A stretch of DNA of 64,000 bases from Hathewaya limosa (lineage in GTDB: Bacteria; Bacillota; Clostridia; Clostridiales; Clostridiaceae). This document shows, piece after piece, positions 35,677-44,631 of the stretch (position 1 is its first letter; each line of letters begins with the position of its first letter). The stretch is from NCBI RefSeq assembly GCF_030815255.1, contig NZ_JAUSWN010000016.1:11897-75896 (forward strand), read 5' to 3'. The translations under genes were made by a program, and so were the position numbers. Below the pieces are notes generated by a model. That model saw only the letters and a list, made by a program, of their open reading frames with translations. It made no database searches and was not told the origin of the DNA.

Positions 35677-36339
35677 CTATAAAAGATCCGCCCAATTTGC
35701 TGGATATGTTGTATAGAATACTCTAGCCTTATCTGGAGAACCCCAAACAACTTTAGAACCTGATGGTACAAATAATACATCTCCAGGATAAGCTGTATAA
35801 GTCTTGCCATTGATTTCAACTGTTAAAGTTCCTTCAATAACATAGTCAATTTCCTCATAAGTTAATTCCCATTCGAATTTTGAATCTTCAATAATTAAAA
35901 ATCCAGCACTCATCTTTGATTCTTCTTTGTTTACTAACTCTTGGAATTGTACCTTTGCATCTGGATTACCAGTATCAAATACATCCATCTTTACTGAACT
36001 TCCTCTAACAACTTTAAGTCCACTATCATCACATTCAGCTGTAAATGGAAGTTTACTTTGTTGTAAATATTGAAGCATTTCTTGTAAAAATCCTTTATCC
36101 ATCATTGCCTTAAAGAACTTAACTAATGTTTCAGTGTCAAATCCATCTATGCTTGGCATTTTGTTTCCTATTGAAGGTTCTACTTTAGGAGCTGGAGCCT
36201 CACTTGTGAAAACTATTCCATTATTTACTGCAAGTTCCTTTGCTGATGGTGTAATGATTTCACTACCATCTATGTAAAGAACCTTTTTTTCATTTAAGAT
36301 TAATGCCTCAATGTCTTTTGCACAAATTAATTTTCTCAT
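35677..36339 (-). CDS. eutQ: EutQ-like cupin protein
   Basis: EutQ family (220 aa from the preferred start). The N-terminal part has KELAVNNGIVF, and the C-terminal cupin barrel shows VIEGTLTVEINGKTYTAYPG and GDVLFVPSGSKVVWGSP. Salmonella EutQ has acetate kinase activity and helps assembly. Here it could turn PduL-made acetyl phosphate into acetate plus ATP, since no ackA/pduW is in the locus. The frame is open from 36369, but AAAGGA sits inside and precedes the ATG at 36339. Confidence 0.9.
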   Translation of the reverse strand: MRKLICAKDIEALILNEKKVLYIDGSEIITPSAKELAVNNGIVFTSEAPAPKVEPSIGNKMPSIDGFDTETLVKFFKAMMDKGFLQEMLQYLQQSKLPFTAECDDSGLKVVRGSSVKMDVFDTGNPDAKVQFQELVNKEESKMSAGFLIIEDSKFEWELTYEEIDYVIEGTLTVEINGKTYTAYPGDVLFVPSGSKVVWGSPDKARVFYTTYPANWADLL

Positions 36340-36417
36340 GTTGTCACATCCTTTCAAGTAATACTGCATCTATAAAAAATCCTAAAATACTTTAATTATT
36401 TTAAGAAAGATTGTATT

Positions 36418-36681
36418 CTAACCAAAATTGCAATCGTCATCGATTATTCCGACTACAACTGCATCTACAGGAATATCTATACCACCTAACATTTTACGAG
36501 CAGATGATCCAGTACTAACAATAACTCTATCGCCAATACCTGCACCTATAATATCAACAACAATCATTCTACGACCTAAATATTTCCCACCAATTTCTTC
36601 GGCAAGCATGAACTTTAGTCCGTTAAGAGAATCTACTTTCTTAGTCGACCATATATTATTAACAAGTTTTGCTGCTATCAT
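36418..36681 (-). CDS. eutN: EutN/CcmL pentameric shell vertex protein
   Basis: BMC-P protein (87 aa) that caps the vertices of the polyhedral shell. It opens MIAAKLVNNIWSTKKVDSLN and has the GAGIGDRVIVSTGSSARKML core with the family's conserved DAVVVGIID ending. Its ATG overlaps the stop of the preceding BMC gene by four bases (ATGA). It is the only BMC-P in the locus. Confidence 0.95.
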   Translation of the reverse strand: MIAAKLVNNIWSTKKVDSLNGLKFMLAEEIGGKYLGRRMIVVDIIGAGIGDRVIVSTGSSARKMLGGIDIPVDAVVVGIIDDDCNFG

Positions 36682-36980
36682 ATTGCTTTTACCTCTTTCA
36701 TTTTTAGTTTAATTTCATCTAATGCTGCTTGAACTGATGACGTATCACCAAAAATACCAAGTAAAACCATATGTTGAGGACATGTCCCTTTAATATCTTC
36801 AACGGTAACCCCAAATGCTTTCTCTGCAATATCTGCAGCATAAATCATATCTATAAGTTTACCTTGAACAAGTCCTATTGCATCAACACTTTCTAAATCA
36901 CATTTAGAATTTACACCCATTCGTCTTTTGAGAATCTCTTTAGTATTATTAGAAGGTGACTTTATAATTCTAAAATCCAA
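36678..36980 (-). CDS. divergent BMC-H shell protein (GrpU-like)
   Basis: BMC domain of 100 aa with an N-terminal extension (MDFRIIKSPSNNTKEILKRR) before the domain (DAIGLVQGKLIDMIYAADIA). The pore-side loop reads IKGTCPQHMVLLG instead of the usual Gly-rich pore. The Cys-Pro there recalls GrpU, a glycyl-radical microcompartment protein reported to bind an Fe-S cluster at its pore. The only usable start is TTG at 36980, with GGAG 11 bases upstream; an ATG nearer that site is out of frame. Translation couples to eutN. Confidence 0.85.
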   Translation of the reverse strand: MDFRIIKSPSNNTKEILKRRMGVNSKCDLESVDAIGLVQGKLIDMIYAADIAEKAFGVTVEDIKGTCPQHMVLLGIFGDTSSVQAALDEIKLKMKEVKAI

Positions 36981-36995
36981 TTCTAATCATTCTCC

Positions 36996-37844
36996 TTATT
37001 CATCTATAATATCTTGTGTACAGCTTAATGCTATTCCAAGTGGTGTAACAAACATAGGATTTTTAGGTTTGTGAGTGTATACTCCTGTTTGTTTTTGAAC
37101 AATTTCTTCAATTCCTTTTAAACAACAAGTACCACCTACTAAAGAAATTTCTTTAACATCGTAATCTTTAATATGTTTATTAATGATTGATGAAACCTTC
37201 TCAACTACTGGCTTTAATACTGGTAAAATTTCTTTATGATTTTTACTATCTCTTTTAAATTCATCTGCTTCTTTAAAAGGCATATTATAAGCTCCTGAAA
37301 GAACTAATGAAAAATGAGTACCACCTGTAGGTTCATCTACAACTGAAACAACCTTCCCATCTTCTAAAACAGATATTCCAGTTGTTCCACCACCAATATC
37401 TACAACTGCACCATTATTAATTTTAAGTACATTATTTGCAGCGGTAGGTTCATCTAAAAGACATGTCAATTCAAATCCTGCTGCTTGAACAACGTTCTTA
37501 ATTGCTCCAGAATCTAATGCATCTGTTCCTGGTGGAATTGCAGCAGCGGCATAAAGTAATTCTGTATTTAATTTTTCTTCAATTTCCTGCTTAAGTTCCC
37601 TAACAATTCTTATAGCTCCAATATAGTCAACAACCATACCGTCACGAACTACATCGGCATATCTATATGCACCAGCAACCGGCTTATAGTTTTCATCTAA
37701 AACAGCTAATACTACACAAGCAGTACCTAAATCCACCCCTGTATAATAAACAGAAGATTTTTTTACGATCGGCTTTTTTATAACTTCTTCAAATTTTTGA
37801 ACCATCTTATCGCAATATTCAAAAGTTACATTCTTTTTTGACAT
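36996..37844 (-). CDS. eutJ: EutJ-type chaperone-like ATPase
   Basis: Actin/Hsp70-fold protein (282 aa) of the EutJ family, thought to help fold or load microcompartment enzymes. Phosphate-binding motifs are GVDLGTACVV near residue 36 and VVDIGGGTTGISVLEDG near 145, with the adenosine motif SLVGGTCCLKG near 235. The frame begins at 37868 but AGTAGGAGG lies inside it, so the ATG at 37844 is taken. It overlaps the end of the EutT-like gene by 19 bases. Confidence 0.93.
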   Translation of the reverse strand: MSKKNVTFEYCDKMVQKFEEVIKKPIVKKSSVYYTGVDLGTACVVLAVLDENYKPVAGAYRYADVVRDGMVVDYIGAIRIVRELKQEIEEKLNTELLYAAAAIPPGTDALDSGAIKNVVQAAGFELTCLLDEPTAANNVLKINNGAVVDIGGGTTGISVLEDGKVVSVVDEPTGGTHFSLVLSGAYNMPFKEADEFKRDSKNHKEILPVLKPVVEKVSSIINKHIKDYDVKEISLVGGTCCLKGIEEIVQKQTGVYTHKPKNPMFVTPLGIALSCTQDIIDE

Positions 37845-38569
37845 TCTTTTCCTCCTACTGCTAAACAAATTAATTGAGATAATGAATTAATTATTGAATT
37901 AATATTACCCATAATTCTGTTTTTTAAGTTCTCATCATCACTTTGATATGTGTCAATTATTTCAAACTCTAATTCTCTTAATGAACAACGAAGTGCATTC
38001 ATTTTTAAGATCGCATTACTTTTTTCTAGTTGCATATGAAATTCTGTTATTTCGAAACAATCATCAAGATCATCTCTGAAATTTAAAGAATCCATTCCCG
38101 TACATTCTTTACAATAAATAGGTTCAAGAATCCCATTACCGTCTATAACATTTCTGACATTAGATATTTTTCTCTTTAAACTTATAATATGTTGTGATAT
38201 AATGATGTCTTCTTTTAAGATTTCACTACTAGTAATAAGAAATGCTGCTTCTATAGACTTTAATTTATAAGAAAGTCTCTTATTTAAATTAAAACTACTG
38301 CTTTTTACTTCTTTTACTATTTCTTTTACTACTTCCTCTTTTACTACTTCTTTAGGCGTTTCTTGTATTATTTGTGTCTCTTTATTTTGAGAAACCTTTT
38401 TATTTACTATTGATGATTCAGTATCTTCTCTAGTAATTTTTATTCTCTTGTCAGACAAATACTCAGCTGCTCCAGGGGTAAGACGCTGTCCTTGTTTTAA
38501 TGTGTAGACTTCAAAAGGTTCTTCTCTATATACATCCCTCAAATACTTTTCGGTAATAAATTTAATCAT
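37826..38569 (-). CDS. EutT-like (cobalamin adenosyltransferase-related) protein
   Basis: Protein of 247 aa. The N-terminus (FITEKYLRDVYREEPFEVYT, then PGAAEYLSDKRIKI) matches the start of EutT ethanolamine cobalamin adenosyltransferases. A Glu/Val/Lys-rich spacer follows (residues 65-95), then a helical region like the EutT bundle with a Cys pair in YCKECTGMD near 155. The surrounding pathway uses a glycyl radical, not B12, so a true adenosyltransferase role is unexpected. It may be a repurposed assembly or structural protein. It starts seven bases after the GTPase stop. Confidence 0.8.
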   Translation of the reverse strand: MIKFITEKYLRDVYREEPFEVYTLKQGQRLTPGAAEYLSDKRIKITREDTESSIVNKKVSQNKETQIIQETPKEVVKEEVVKEIVKEVKSSSFNLNKRLSYKLKSIEAAFLITSSEILKEDIIISQHIISLKRKISNVRNVIDGNGILEPIYCKECTGMDSLNFRDDLDDCFEITEFHMQLEKSNAILKMNALRCSLRELEFEIIDTYQSDDENLKNRIMGNINSIINSLSQLICLAVGGKECQKRM

Positions 38570-38575
38570 TGACCT

Positions 38576-39022
38576 TTACTCCTCATCCTTTTTAAATAAA
38601 TACTTTTTTAAAGCATCAAATCCTTTTGCCATTGGAAAACTAATATGAAAATATGGCTCTGATACCCCTATGTTCTTTAACTGTGTTAAACATTTCTTTT
38701 CATTCTCAGGCATTAAGTCACATTTAGTTATAACCCCAATTACCGGGCATTTAAAAGACTTTGCAAATCCAGGAGAGTATATCTCAGTACAATTAGACTG
38801 GTCAACCAGTATAAGTACATAAGATGCATTTTGTGCTGTAGCAATTATATGCTTATACATCCATGCATTTTCTATATAAGGGCCTGGAACATCAATGGTA
38901 TTTTTACCATATCTTATGTCTTGTGTCCGCTTTAAAGGACCATCATAATCGTTTAATGCATTGACTATTGTGGTTTTACCAGACCTTGAAGGACCTATTA
39001 CCATTATGCGCTTTTTTCTCAT
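38576..39022 (-). CDS. eutP: EutP/PduV-like small GTPase
   Basis: Ras-like P-loop protein (148 aa) with G1 GPSRSGKTTIVNAL near residue 7, a DVPGPYIEN switch region and G4 ITKCDL near 108. PduV and EutP associate with the shell exterior and may affect microcompartment placement or have acetate kinase activity. The ATG overlaps the stop of the preceding BMC gene by four bases. Confidence 0.92.
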   Translation of the reverse strand: MRKKRIMVIGPSRSGKTTIVNALNDYDGPLKRTQDIRYGKNTIDVPGPYIENAWMYKHIIATAQNASYVLILVDQSNCTEIYSPGFAKSFKCPVIGVITKCDLMPENEKKCLTQLKNIGVSEPYFHISFPMAKGFDALKKYLFKKDEE

Positions 39023-39372
39023 GTTCTTGTAATGGGAGCTGGAGTAAATCCAAGCATCTTGCTTAGCGTATCATTTACTGCAACAATTGCTGTTTCAACA
39101 CTCTGAACATCACCATTTATTACAACAGAACCTGTAAAACGATCAAGAAATCCAATTTCAACATTAGAAGCCTTGGTAGCAATGTCTGCCGCAATAATAG
39201 CAGTTTCAAAAGGAGAAAGAGTTAATATACCTATTGCCCCTTTTTCATCAATTCCAAGACGATCATATATATCAGACATTGGTGATGCAATGATATGAGC
39301 TATAGTAATTTGCTTTCCTGGTACTGTTTCTTGTATAACACGCTGTATATCTTTATCAAAAAAATCCCCCAT
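39019..39372 (-). CDS. EutS/PduU-like circularly permuted BMC-H shell protein
   Basis: Shell protein of 117 aa with the EutS/PduU opening (RVIQETVPGKQITIAHIIAS), in which the first secondary structure elements form a small beta-barrel plug over the pore. The BMC fold follows with GAIGILTLSPFETAIIAADIA. Placed between cutD and the EutP-like GTPase, to which it is translationally coupled. It probably forms bent or plugged hexamers in the shell. Confidence 0.93.
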   Translation of the reverse strand: MGDFFDKDIQRVIQETVPGKQITIAHIIASPMSDIYDRLGIDEKGAIGILTLSPFETAIIAADIATKASNVEIGFLDRFTGSVVINGDVQSVETAIVAVNDTLSKMLGFTPAPITRT

Positions 39373-39411
39373 AACCCTTACCTTCCATCTTATTATTTAT
39401 TTAAAAATTAT

Positions 39412-40365
39412 TTAGTGACGGATTACCTTTACATCTAAATCGTATTTCTTAATCCATCCTTCTATTCTATCTAAATCTTCACTCTTTAAGCTTGGATCAC
39501 CCTCTATAGGATATTCCATTCCTAATTGGTTGTATTTATTTACACCCATTTTATGATATGGAAGTAAATCAATACCTTTAAAGTTTTTGTAATCCTTATA
39601 TGGTACTAAAAATTCCATAGTCTTTTCTATTTCATCTTGTGAATCGTTTATACCTTTAAGTAGAGGCATACGAATCTTTACATTGTATTTTCTACGAAGT
39701 AATTCTTGAAGATTTTCTAAAATTTGTTCGTTTCTTACACCTGTTAACTCAAAGTGTGTTTGGGAATCAATATGTTTAACATCAAATAGGAATAAGTCTG
39801 TGAACTCTGCAACCTTAAGTATTGTTTCTAGTTTAGTATAACCACAAGTTTCAATAGCAGTGTTTATACCTTCTTGCTTACATGCCATTAATAAACTACA
39901 TGCTGCTTCAGGTTGCATTAAAACTTCACCACCGCCTAATGTAACTCCACCACCAGACATTTCATAAAAAGTTCTATCTTCTTCTACAATCTCTAGAAGT
40001 TCAGATATAGTTTTTACTTCTCCAACTATTGATAAAGCAGATTTAAGACAGGCCTCTTTACACTTACCACATCCAATACAATCGATATTACGATTAACTT
40101 CATGTTTTAAAGTTTCATTAGATATAGTATGTATTCCAACAGGACAAACGGAAACACAAGCTCCACAATCAACACACATATTTCTTTTAAACATAACTCT
40201 TGGTTTTCTAACCATTCCTTCAGGATTTGCACACCATTTACATCTTAAAGGGCATCCTTGAAAGAATACTAAAGTTCTTATTCCATCACCATCATACATG
40301 TTATATTTTTGTATGTTAAAAATCGTAGCTTTTCGTTCAAGTATACCTAAATTTCCATTACTCAT
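39412..40365 (-). CDS. cutD: choline TMA-lyase activating enzyme CutD
   Basis: Radical SAM glycyl-radical activase (317 aa). The CxxxCxxC motif is in GCPLRCKWCANPEG near residue 35. An inserted ferredoxin domain holds two further 4Fe-4S motifs (CVDCGACVSVCP near 58 and CIGCGKCKEAC near 87). SAM-binding GGGEVLMQPEA is near 144. It abstracts hydrogen from the CutC glycine to make the stable radical under anaerobic conditions. It is directly downstream of cutC, separated by a nested hairpin, with a GGAG site. Confidence 0.97.
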   Translation of the reverse strand: MSNGNLGILERKATIFNIQKYNMYDGDGIRTLVFFQGCPLRCKWCANPEGMVRKPRVMFKRNMCVDCGACVSVCPVGIHTISNETLKHEVNRNIDCIGCGKCKEACLKSALSIVGEVKTISELLEIVEEDRTFYEMSGGGVTLGGGEVLMQPEAACSLLMACKQEGINTAIETCGYTKLETILKVAEFTDLFLFDVKHIDSQTHFELTGVRNEQILENLQELLRRKYNVKIRMPLLKGINDSQDEIEKTMEFLVPYKDYKNFKGIDLLPYHKMGVNKYNQLGMEYPIEGDPSLKSEDLDRIEGWIKKYDLDVKVIRH

Positions 40366-40387
40366 ATTTTCATTCTCCAGTTTTATT

Positions 40388-40467
40388 TACCTTAAATCTT
40401 AATATTTTATAATCTGCAGTCTACAGAACACTGCTGTAGACTGCAAATTTTATACTAATTTAAGGTA
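40388..40467 (-). promoter_or_regulatory. nested hairpin between cutC and cutD
   Basis: Inner perfect 11-bp stem TGCAGTCTACA (40415-40425) / TGTAGACTGCA (40435-40445) and outer 10-bp stem TACCTTAAAT (40388-40397) / ATTTAAGGTA (40458-40467). No T run follows, so it is probably an RNA processing, stability or attenuation structure. Confidence 0.65.
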
Positions 40468-40491
40468 TCTATTCTATCTAATTTTTCTTAA

Positions 40492-43047
40492 TTAAAAGTG
40501 ATTAAGTACTGTTCTACTGATGATTTCATCCTGAACATCCTTACATAACTCAACGAAGAATGCACTGTATCCAGCAACACGAACAATTAAATCACGATAT
40601 TGCTCTGGGTGTTTTTGTGCTTCAATTAATGTCTTGTTATCTAAGTAGTTAAATTGCATTTCTCCAAGTTGAAGAGCACATGCACTACGTAGTAATGTAA
40701 TAAGTCCTTGTTCACCTTCTGGTGTATCAAGAAGACCAGCTACTAACTTGAAGTTATGAACCATACCTATGTTCATGTCTTCACAACACATTTTAGAAAC
40801 AGATTTTATTATAGAAGTAGGTCCTTTAAAGTCTGCTCCTTGTGTTGGACTGATACCATCTGATAAAGGTAACCATGCTCTACGTCCGTTTGCAGAAGCA
40901 CCAGTTATTTGTCCAAATGGAGTGTTATTTGAGATTGATAATGTACCATGGCTAAGTACTGAATATAATGTCTTATATTTACGGTGCTCGCCTTCAGTAA
41001 AGTGAATTAAGTCAGCAGCAATTAAATCTGCATAGTCATCATCGTTACCGTATTTAGGTGCATCTAAACAATCTTTTCTTAATTGCTCATATCCAACGAA
41101 ATCAGCTTTTAAAGCTTCGTTCATTTCTTGTAAAGTGTATTTCTTCTCATCGAATACTAATTTCTTTATAGCTGCCATAGAGTCTGTATAAGTAGCAAGA
41201 CCACTCCATACTACTCCAGGTCCGAAGTTATACATAGCTCCGCCTGCTTCTACGCCTCTACCTTTTTCCATACATCCTTCATACATCATAGACATAAGTG
41301 GCTTTGGTGCAAGATCTTTATGAACACGTTGAGAAATTACTGTAGCAACACTTGTCCATTTAGTGATGTATTTAATTTGCTCTTTAACAGCTGCATCGAA
41401 CTGTTCAAAAGTTTTAAATTGACTTAAATCTCCTAAGTCTGGACATACTTGCTTACCATACCATAATGGTACACCATGGTTAAGAACAAGCTCTATACAT
41501 ATAGGCCATTGAGTATATCCTGTAGAAGTCCATTGATATAATCTTCCTGCTTTTTGAGGCTCAACGCATCCCATTAAGCAGTAATCTCTTGCGTCTTCTA
41601 TAGAACATCCTTTAGCTAACATCATTTTTATATGAACATCGTCAAAGTGACATGCTGGGAATCCCATACCTGCACGAATAACGTCAACTATCTTCTTAAG
41701 ATATTTTTGTGGTGATCCTTTGTGGATACGACATGCTAAAGATGGTTGATAGATTTTAACGTGACGAACAGCATCCATTAATAAGTATGTTAATTCGTTT
41801 GTAGCATCACGACCTTCTCTAGTTACACCACCTAAACACATGTTTACGAATGGCTGATAACCTGCGAAGAACTTAGAAGCTCCTTCACTTGTTAACCACA
41901 TCATTTCAGACATTTTTATAAGCATACAACCTGCTAATTCAAATGCTTCACAATCAGTCATACGACCTGCTTCAACATCAGCTTTGTAGAATGGGTACAT
42001 ATATTGGTCAACACGTCCTATAGACATACCTGTTTGGTTTTCTTCAACTACAAGTAATGATTCTATAGTCCAAACTGCTTGAATTGCTTCCCAGAAATTG
42101 CTTGGCTTATGTGCTGGAACTCTAGCGTTTACTTCAGAAATCTTTAAAAGTTCTGCTTTACGCTTAGGGTTAGTTTCTTTTGCAGCAAGTTCTGCAGCAT
42201 AATCTGACATACGTTTAGCATATATCATAACACCTTCAGCAGTATCGATTAATGACTTATAGAAGTATATTTTTTCAATATCTTCTGGTCTTTCATAATC
42301 AAGTTCAGTTAATTTTTCTTCTGCTTCTCTTTTTATGTCAAGCATACCTTTTTTCATTAGGATAACATCATATCCTGGGTTAGAGTCTCCTCCACCATTT
42401 GTTGCGTGGTATGAACAATCTGAAACGAAAGATTCTCCTGAAAGTTCCCATACTCCAGCTTCACGATATTGGCTCTCACAGTATTCATCAACTGATTGAC
42501 CTTTCCAGAATGGGAATAACTCTTCACGCATGATCTTCTTATCTTCTTCAGAAATATAGAATGGATCTTGTGCACGAGTTGATATTGTATCAATTTCTTC
42601 TTCCATCCATCTCCAAGCTATATCAGGAGAAAATGCTCCTGCACGTGGTTTTCCGTTTGGTGCACCAACGATAAGCTCATGATCTTGGATTACTAATGGT
42701 GCAGTTTCACAGCAGTGCTTGAAACATTTACCACGTAAAACTGACTTAGGCATACCTGGATTTTGTTTAGCTATTTCAGTAATAGCTCTTGCTCTATGAG
42801 TTGTGATTGATGGAACATGCTTTAAGTAGTTTTGCTTTAACTTAACTAAACGCTCTGTCATTCCTTCTGGAATTTCACCATTGTTATTATCACATGCAAC
42901 ATTGCTAGGTTGAGTTTCTTCTTTCATTATGTCTGTAGAAACTTTAGCAAACATCTTCATTAAACCTTCACGTTCTTCTTCAGACATGTTTTTAGTAGCT
43001 TCCATAAATTTAGCTGCAAATGTATTTGAAAAGTTATTTATATCCAC
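40492..43047 (-). CDS. cutC: choline trimethylamine-lyase CutC
   Basis: Glycyl radical enzyme (851 aa, the short type I form) cleaving choline to trimethylamine and acetaldehyde. The thiyl radical Cys and catalytic Glu are in LMGCVEPQK (Cys494, Glu496). The glycyl radical is in VRVAGYSA, with Gly at about residue 826. An N-terminal extension (first ~45 residues, helical, with FAAKFMEATKNMSEEEREG) fits encapsulation. The MGCVEP motif is typical of CutC rather than glycerol/propanediol dehydratases or pyruvate formate-lyase. It has a GAGGGAG site and lies 49 bases after the upstream aldehyde dehydrogenase paralogue. Confidence 0.97.
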   Translation of the reverse strand: MDINNFSNTFAAKFMEATKNMSEEEREGLMKMFAKVSTDIMKEETQPSNVACDNNNGEIPEGMTERLVKLKQNYLKHVPSITTHRARAITEIAKQNPGMPKSVLRGKCFKHCCETAPLVIQDHELIVGAPNGKPRAGAFSPDIAWRWMEEEIDTISTRAQDPFYISEEDKKIMREELFPFWKGQSVDEYCESQYREAGVWELSGESFVSDCSYHATNGGGDSNPGYDVILMKKGMLDIKREAEEKLTELDYERPEDIEKIYFYKSLIDTAEGVMIYAKRMSDYAAELAAKETNPKRKAELLKISEVNARVPAHKPSNFWEAIQAVWTIESLLVVEENQTGMSIGRVDQYMYPFYKADVEAGRMTDCEAFELAGCMLIKMSEMMWLTSEGASKFFAGYQPFVNMCLGGVTREGRDATNELTYLLMDAVRHVKIYQPSLACRIHKGSPQKYLKKIVDVIRAGMGFPACHFDDVHIKMMLAKGCSIEDARDYCLMGCVEPQKAGRLYQWTSTGYTQWPICIELVLNHGVPLWYGKQVCPDLGDLSQFKTFEQFDAAVKEQIKYITKWTSVATVISQRVHKDLAPKPLMSMMYEGCMEKGRGVEAGGAMYNFGPGVVWSGLATYTDSMAAIKKLVFDEKKYTLQEMNEALKADFVGYEQLRKDCLDAPKYGNDDDYADLIAADLIHFTEGEHRKYKTLYSVLSHGTLSISNNTPFGQITGASANGRRAWLPLSDGISPTQGADFKGPTSIIKSVSKMCCEDMNIGMVHNFKLVAGLLDTPEGEQGLITLLRSACALQLGEMQFNYLDNKTLIEAQKHPEQYRDLIVRVAGYSAFFVELCKDVQDEIISRTVLNHF

Positions 43048-43096
43048 TTTACTCCCTCACATTCTTCAAAATATTTCATATATTAAATATGATTTT

Positions 43097-44596
43097 TTAT
43101 TTTATATTCTTTAATACCTTTTTTAAAATACTCTCTAATAATTTATAACTATCTATTTCTTTTGCTTCTGATATATCACTTAAAGTTGTAGAATTATAGT
43201 ATTCCTTACTCTCTACTATACTAGTGATTTCATCTACGCTTCTAACTCCATATCCTACTTTACGTATATATACTAAGTTCATTGGTGAAACGTTATCAGA
43301 AGTCATTCCTTGACCTGCAGAACCGCTTCCTAAGGTCATTGAAGGAAATAAATTTGTAGTTCCTCCCATACTTCCAAAAGTTCCTGCTGTATTAACAAGT
43401 ACTCTACCAACTGGTTTCTTTAGTATAAATTGTTCAATAACCGCTTCATCTTTAGAATGTATAACAAGTGTATGTCCATATCTCTCTGTAAGTAATAATT
43501 CTATACATTTTTCACAAGCATGCATCCAATCATCCTCTATATAAAAAGCTAAAACAGGGGAAAGCTTTTCTCTAGAATAAGGATTCTTTTTAGACGCAAA
43601 GCGTTGATTAGAAATAAGTACTTTTACATTGTCTGATACACTAAACCCAGCTTTCTTAGCTAAGAATTGAGCTGATTTACCGATCATCTCCAAATCATAA
43701 CTTCCATCTTTATTGAAAAGAATTGAACCTAAATTTTCAGATTCTTCTTCTGTCATAAAGTATCCACCATTTTTAAGGAACTCTTGTTTTACCTCTGCTG
43801 CTATACAACTATCAACAACAATTGATTGTTCAGCTGCAGAAACAACTCCATAATCAAAACTTTTGCTATTGATAATATCTTTAACAGCTTGTGGTATGTC
43901 AGCAGTACGTTCTATGAATGCTGGACCATTTCCATTGCCGCCATAAATTACTGGCTTACCAGATTTATAAGCTGCATCAAGCATTTCTGGAACTCCTGTA
44001 TTTATTATAAGAGCAGTATCTTTATGATTCATAAGTTCTAATGAACCACTTGTAGTTACTGTATGCAAATATGTAAGCGCTCCTTCTGGAAGTCCTACTC
44101 CCTCAGCAGCCCTAATTAAAATATCAATCGTCTTGCAAATTACATCTTTAGCTCTTGGATGAGGTGAAAATATAATTGCATTTCCTGATTTAATTGCTAT
44201 TAAAGCATTATATATTGTAGTAGATACAGGACTAGTTGATGGGCAAAAGCCTATTATGACCCCCATTGGTACTCCAACGTCTTTTGTCCTATTTATTTTA
44301 TCTTCATTGATAATACCTACACATCTCATGCCTTTAAGTCTGTTTTTTAGGTATTTGCATATAAAGTGGTTTTTGATATATTTATCTTCCCACTTTCCAT
44401 ATTCAGTTTCTTCATTAGACATTCTTGCAAGTTCTTTTAAATGTTTTTCAACTTCTTCAGTCATACGCTCAACTATTTCATCAAGCTTTTCCTGTGGAAA
44501 AGTTGCTAATTTTTTTTGTGCCTCGCGAGCATTTTCAACAAGGATCCTAGCTTCTTGCATGGAGAGTAAATCGTTATCAATAATATTAATATTCAT
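43097..44596 (-). CDS. aldehyde dehydrogenase paralogue lacking catalytic residues
   Basis: EutE/PduP-like protein (499 aa) with the full family length and fold signals (RTKDVGVPMGVIIGFCPS, PAFIERTADIPQAV). The nucleophilic Cys is replaced: DYGVVSAAEQS has Ser253 where the active paralogue has NGTICASEQS. The Asn of PSTNPTST is also Ser here (PSTSPVST, near residue 122). The DNA reads TCT for Ser253. It ends in an amphipathic Lys/Leu helix (YKLLESILKKVLKNIK) like an encapsulation peptide. It may be a non-catalytic scaffold or subunit of the 528-aa enzyme. In operon, first enzyme before cutC. Confidence 0.9.
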   Translation of the reverse strand: MNINIIDNDLLSMQEARILVENAREAQKKLATFPQEKLDEIVERMTEEVEKHLKELARMSNEETEYGKWEDKYIKNHFICKYLKNRLKGMRCVGIINEDKINRTKDVGVPMGVIIGFCPSTSPVSTTIYNALIAIKSGNAIIFSPHPRAKDVICKTIDILIRAAEGVGLPEGALTYLHTVTTSGSLELMNHKDTALIINTGVPEMLDAAYKSGKPVIYGGNGNGPAFIERTADIPQAVKDIINSKSFDYGVVSAAEQSIVVDSCIAAEVKQEFLKNGGYFMTEEESENLGSILFNKDGSYDLEMIGKSAQFLAKKAGFSVSDNVKVLISNQRFASKKNPYSREKLSPVLAFYIEDDWMHACEKCIELLLTERYGHTLVIHSKDEAVIEQFILKKPVGRVLVNTAGTFGSMGGTTNLFPSMTLGSGSAGQGMTSDNVSPMNLVYIRKVGYGVRSVDEITSIVESKEYYNSTTLSDISEAKEIDSYKLLESILKKVLKNIK

Positions 44597-44631
44597 TTTT
44601 CTCTCTCCTTTTCTTAAAAAAATTCATTTTT

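Noticed and set aside
35607..35819. Overlapping minus-strand frame within eutQ and the BMC gene
   Set aside because: Out-of-frame shadow between two well-supported microcompartment genes.
42357..42593. Minus-strand frame within cutC
   Set aside because: Alternate phase of the choline lyase gene with no homology or ribosome site.
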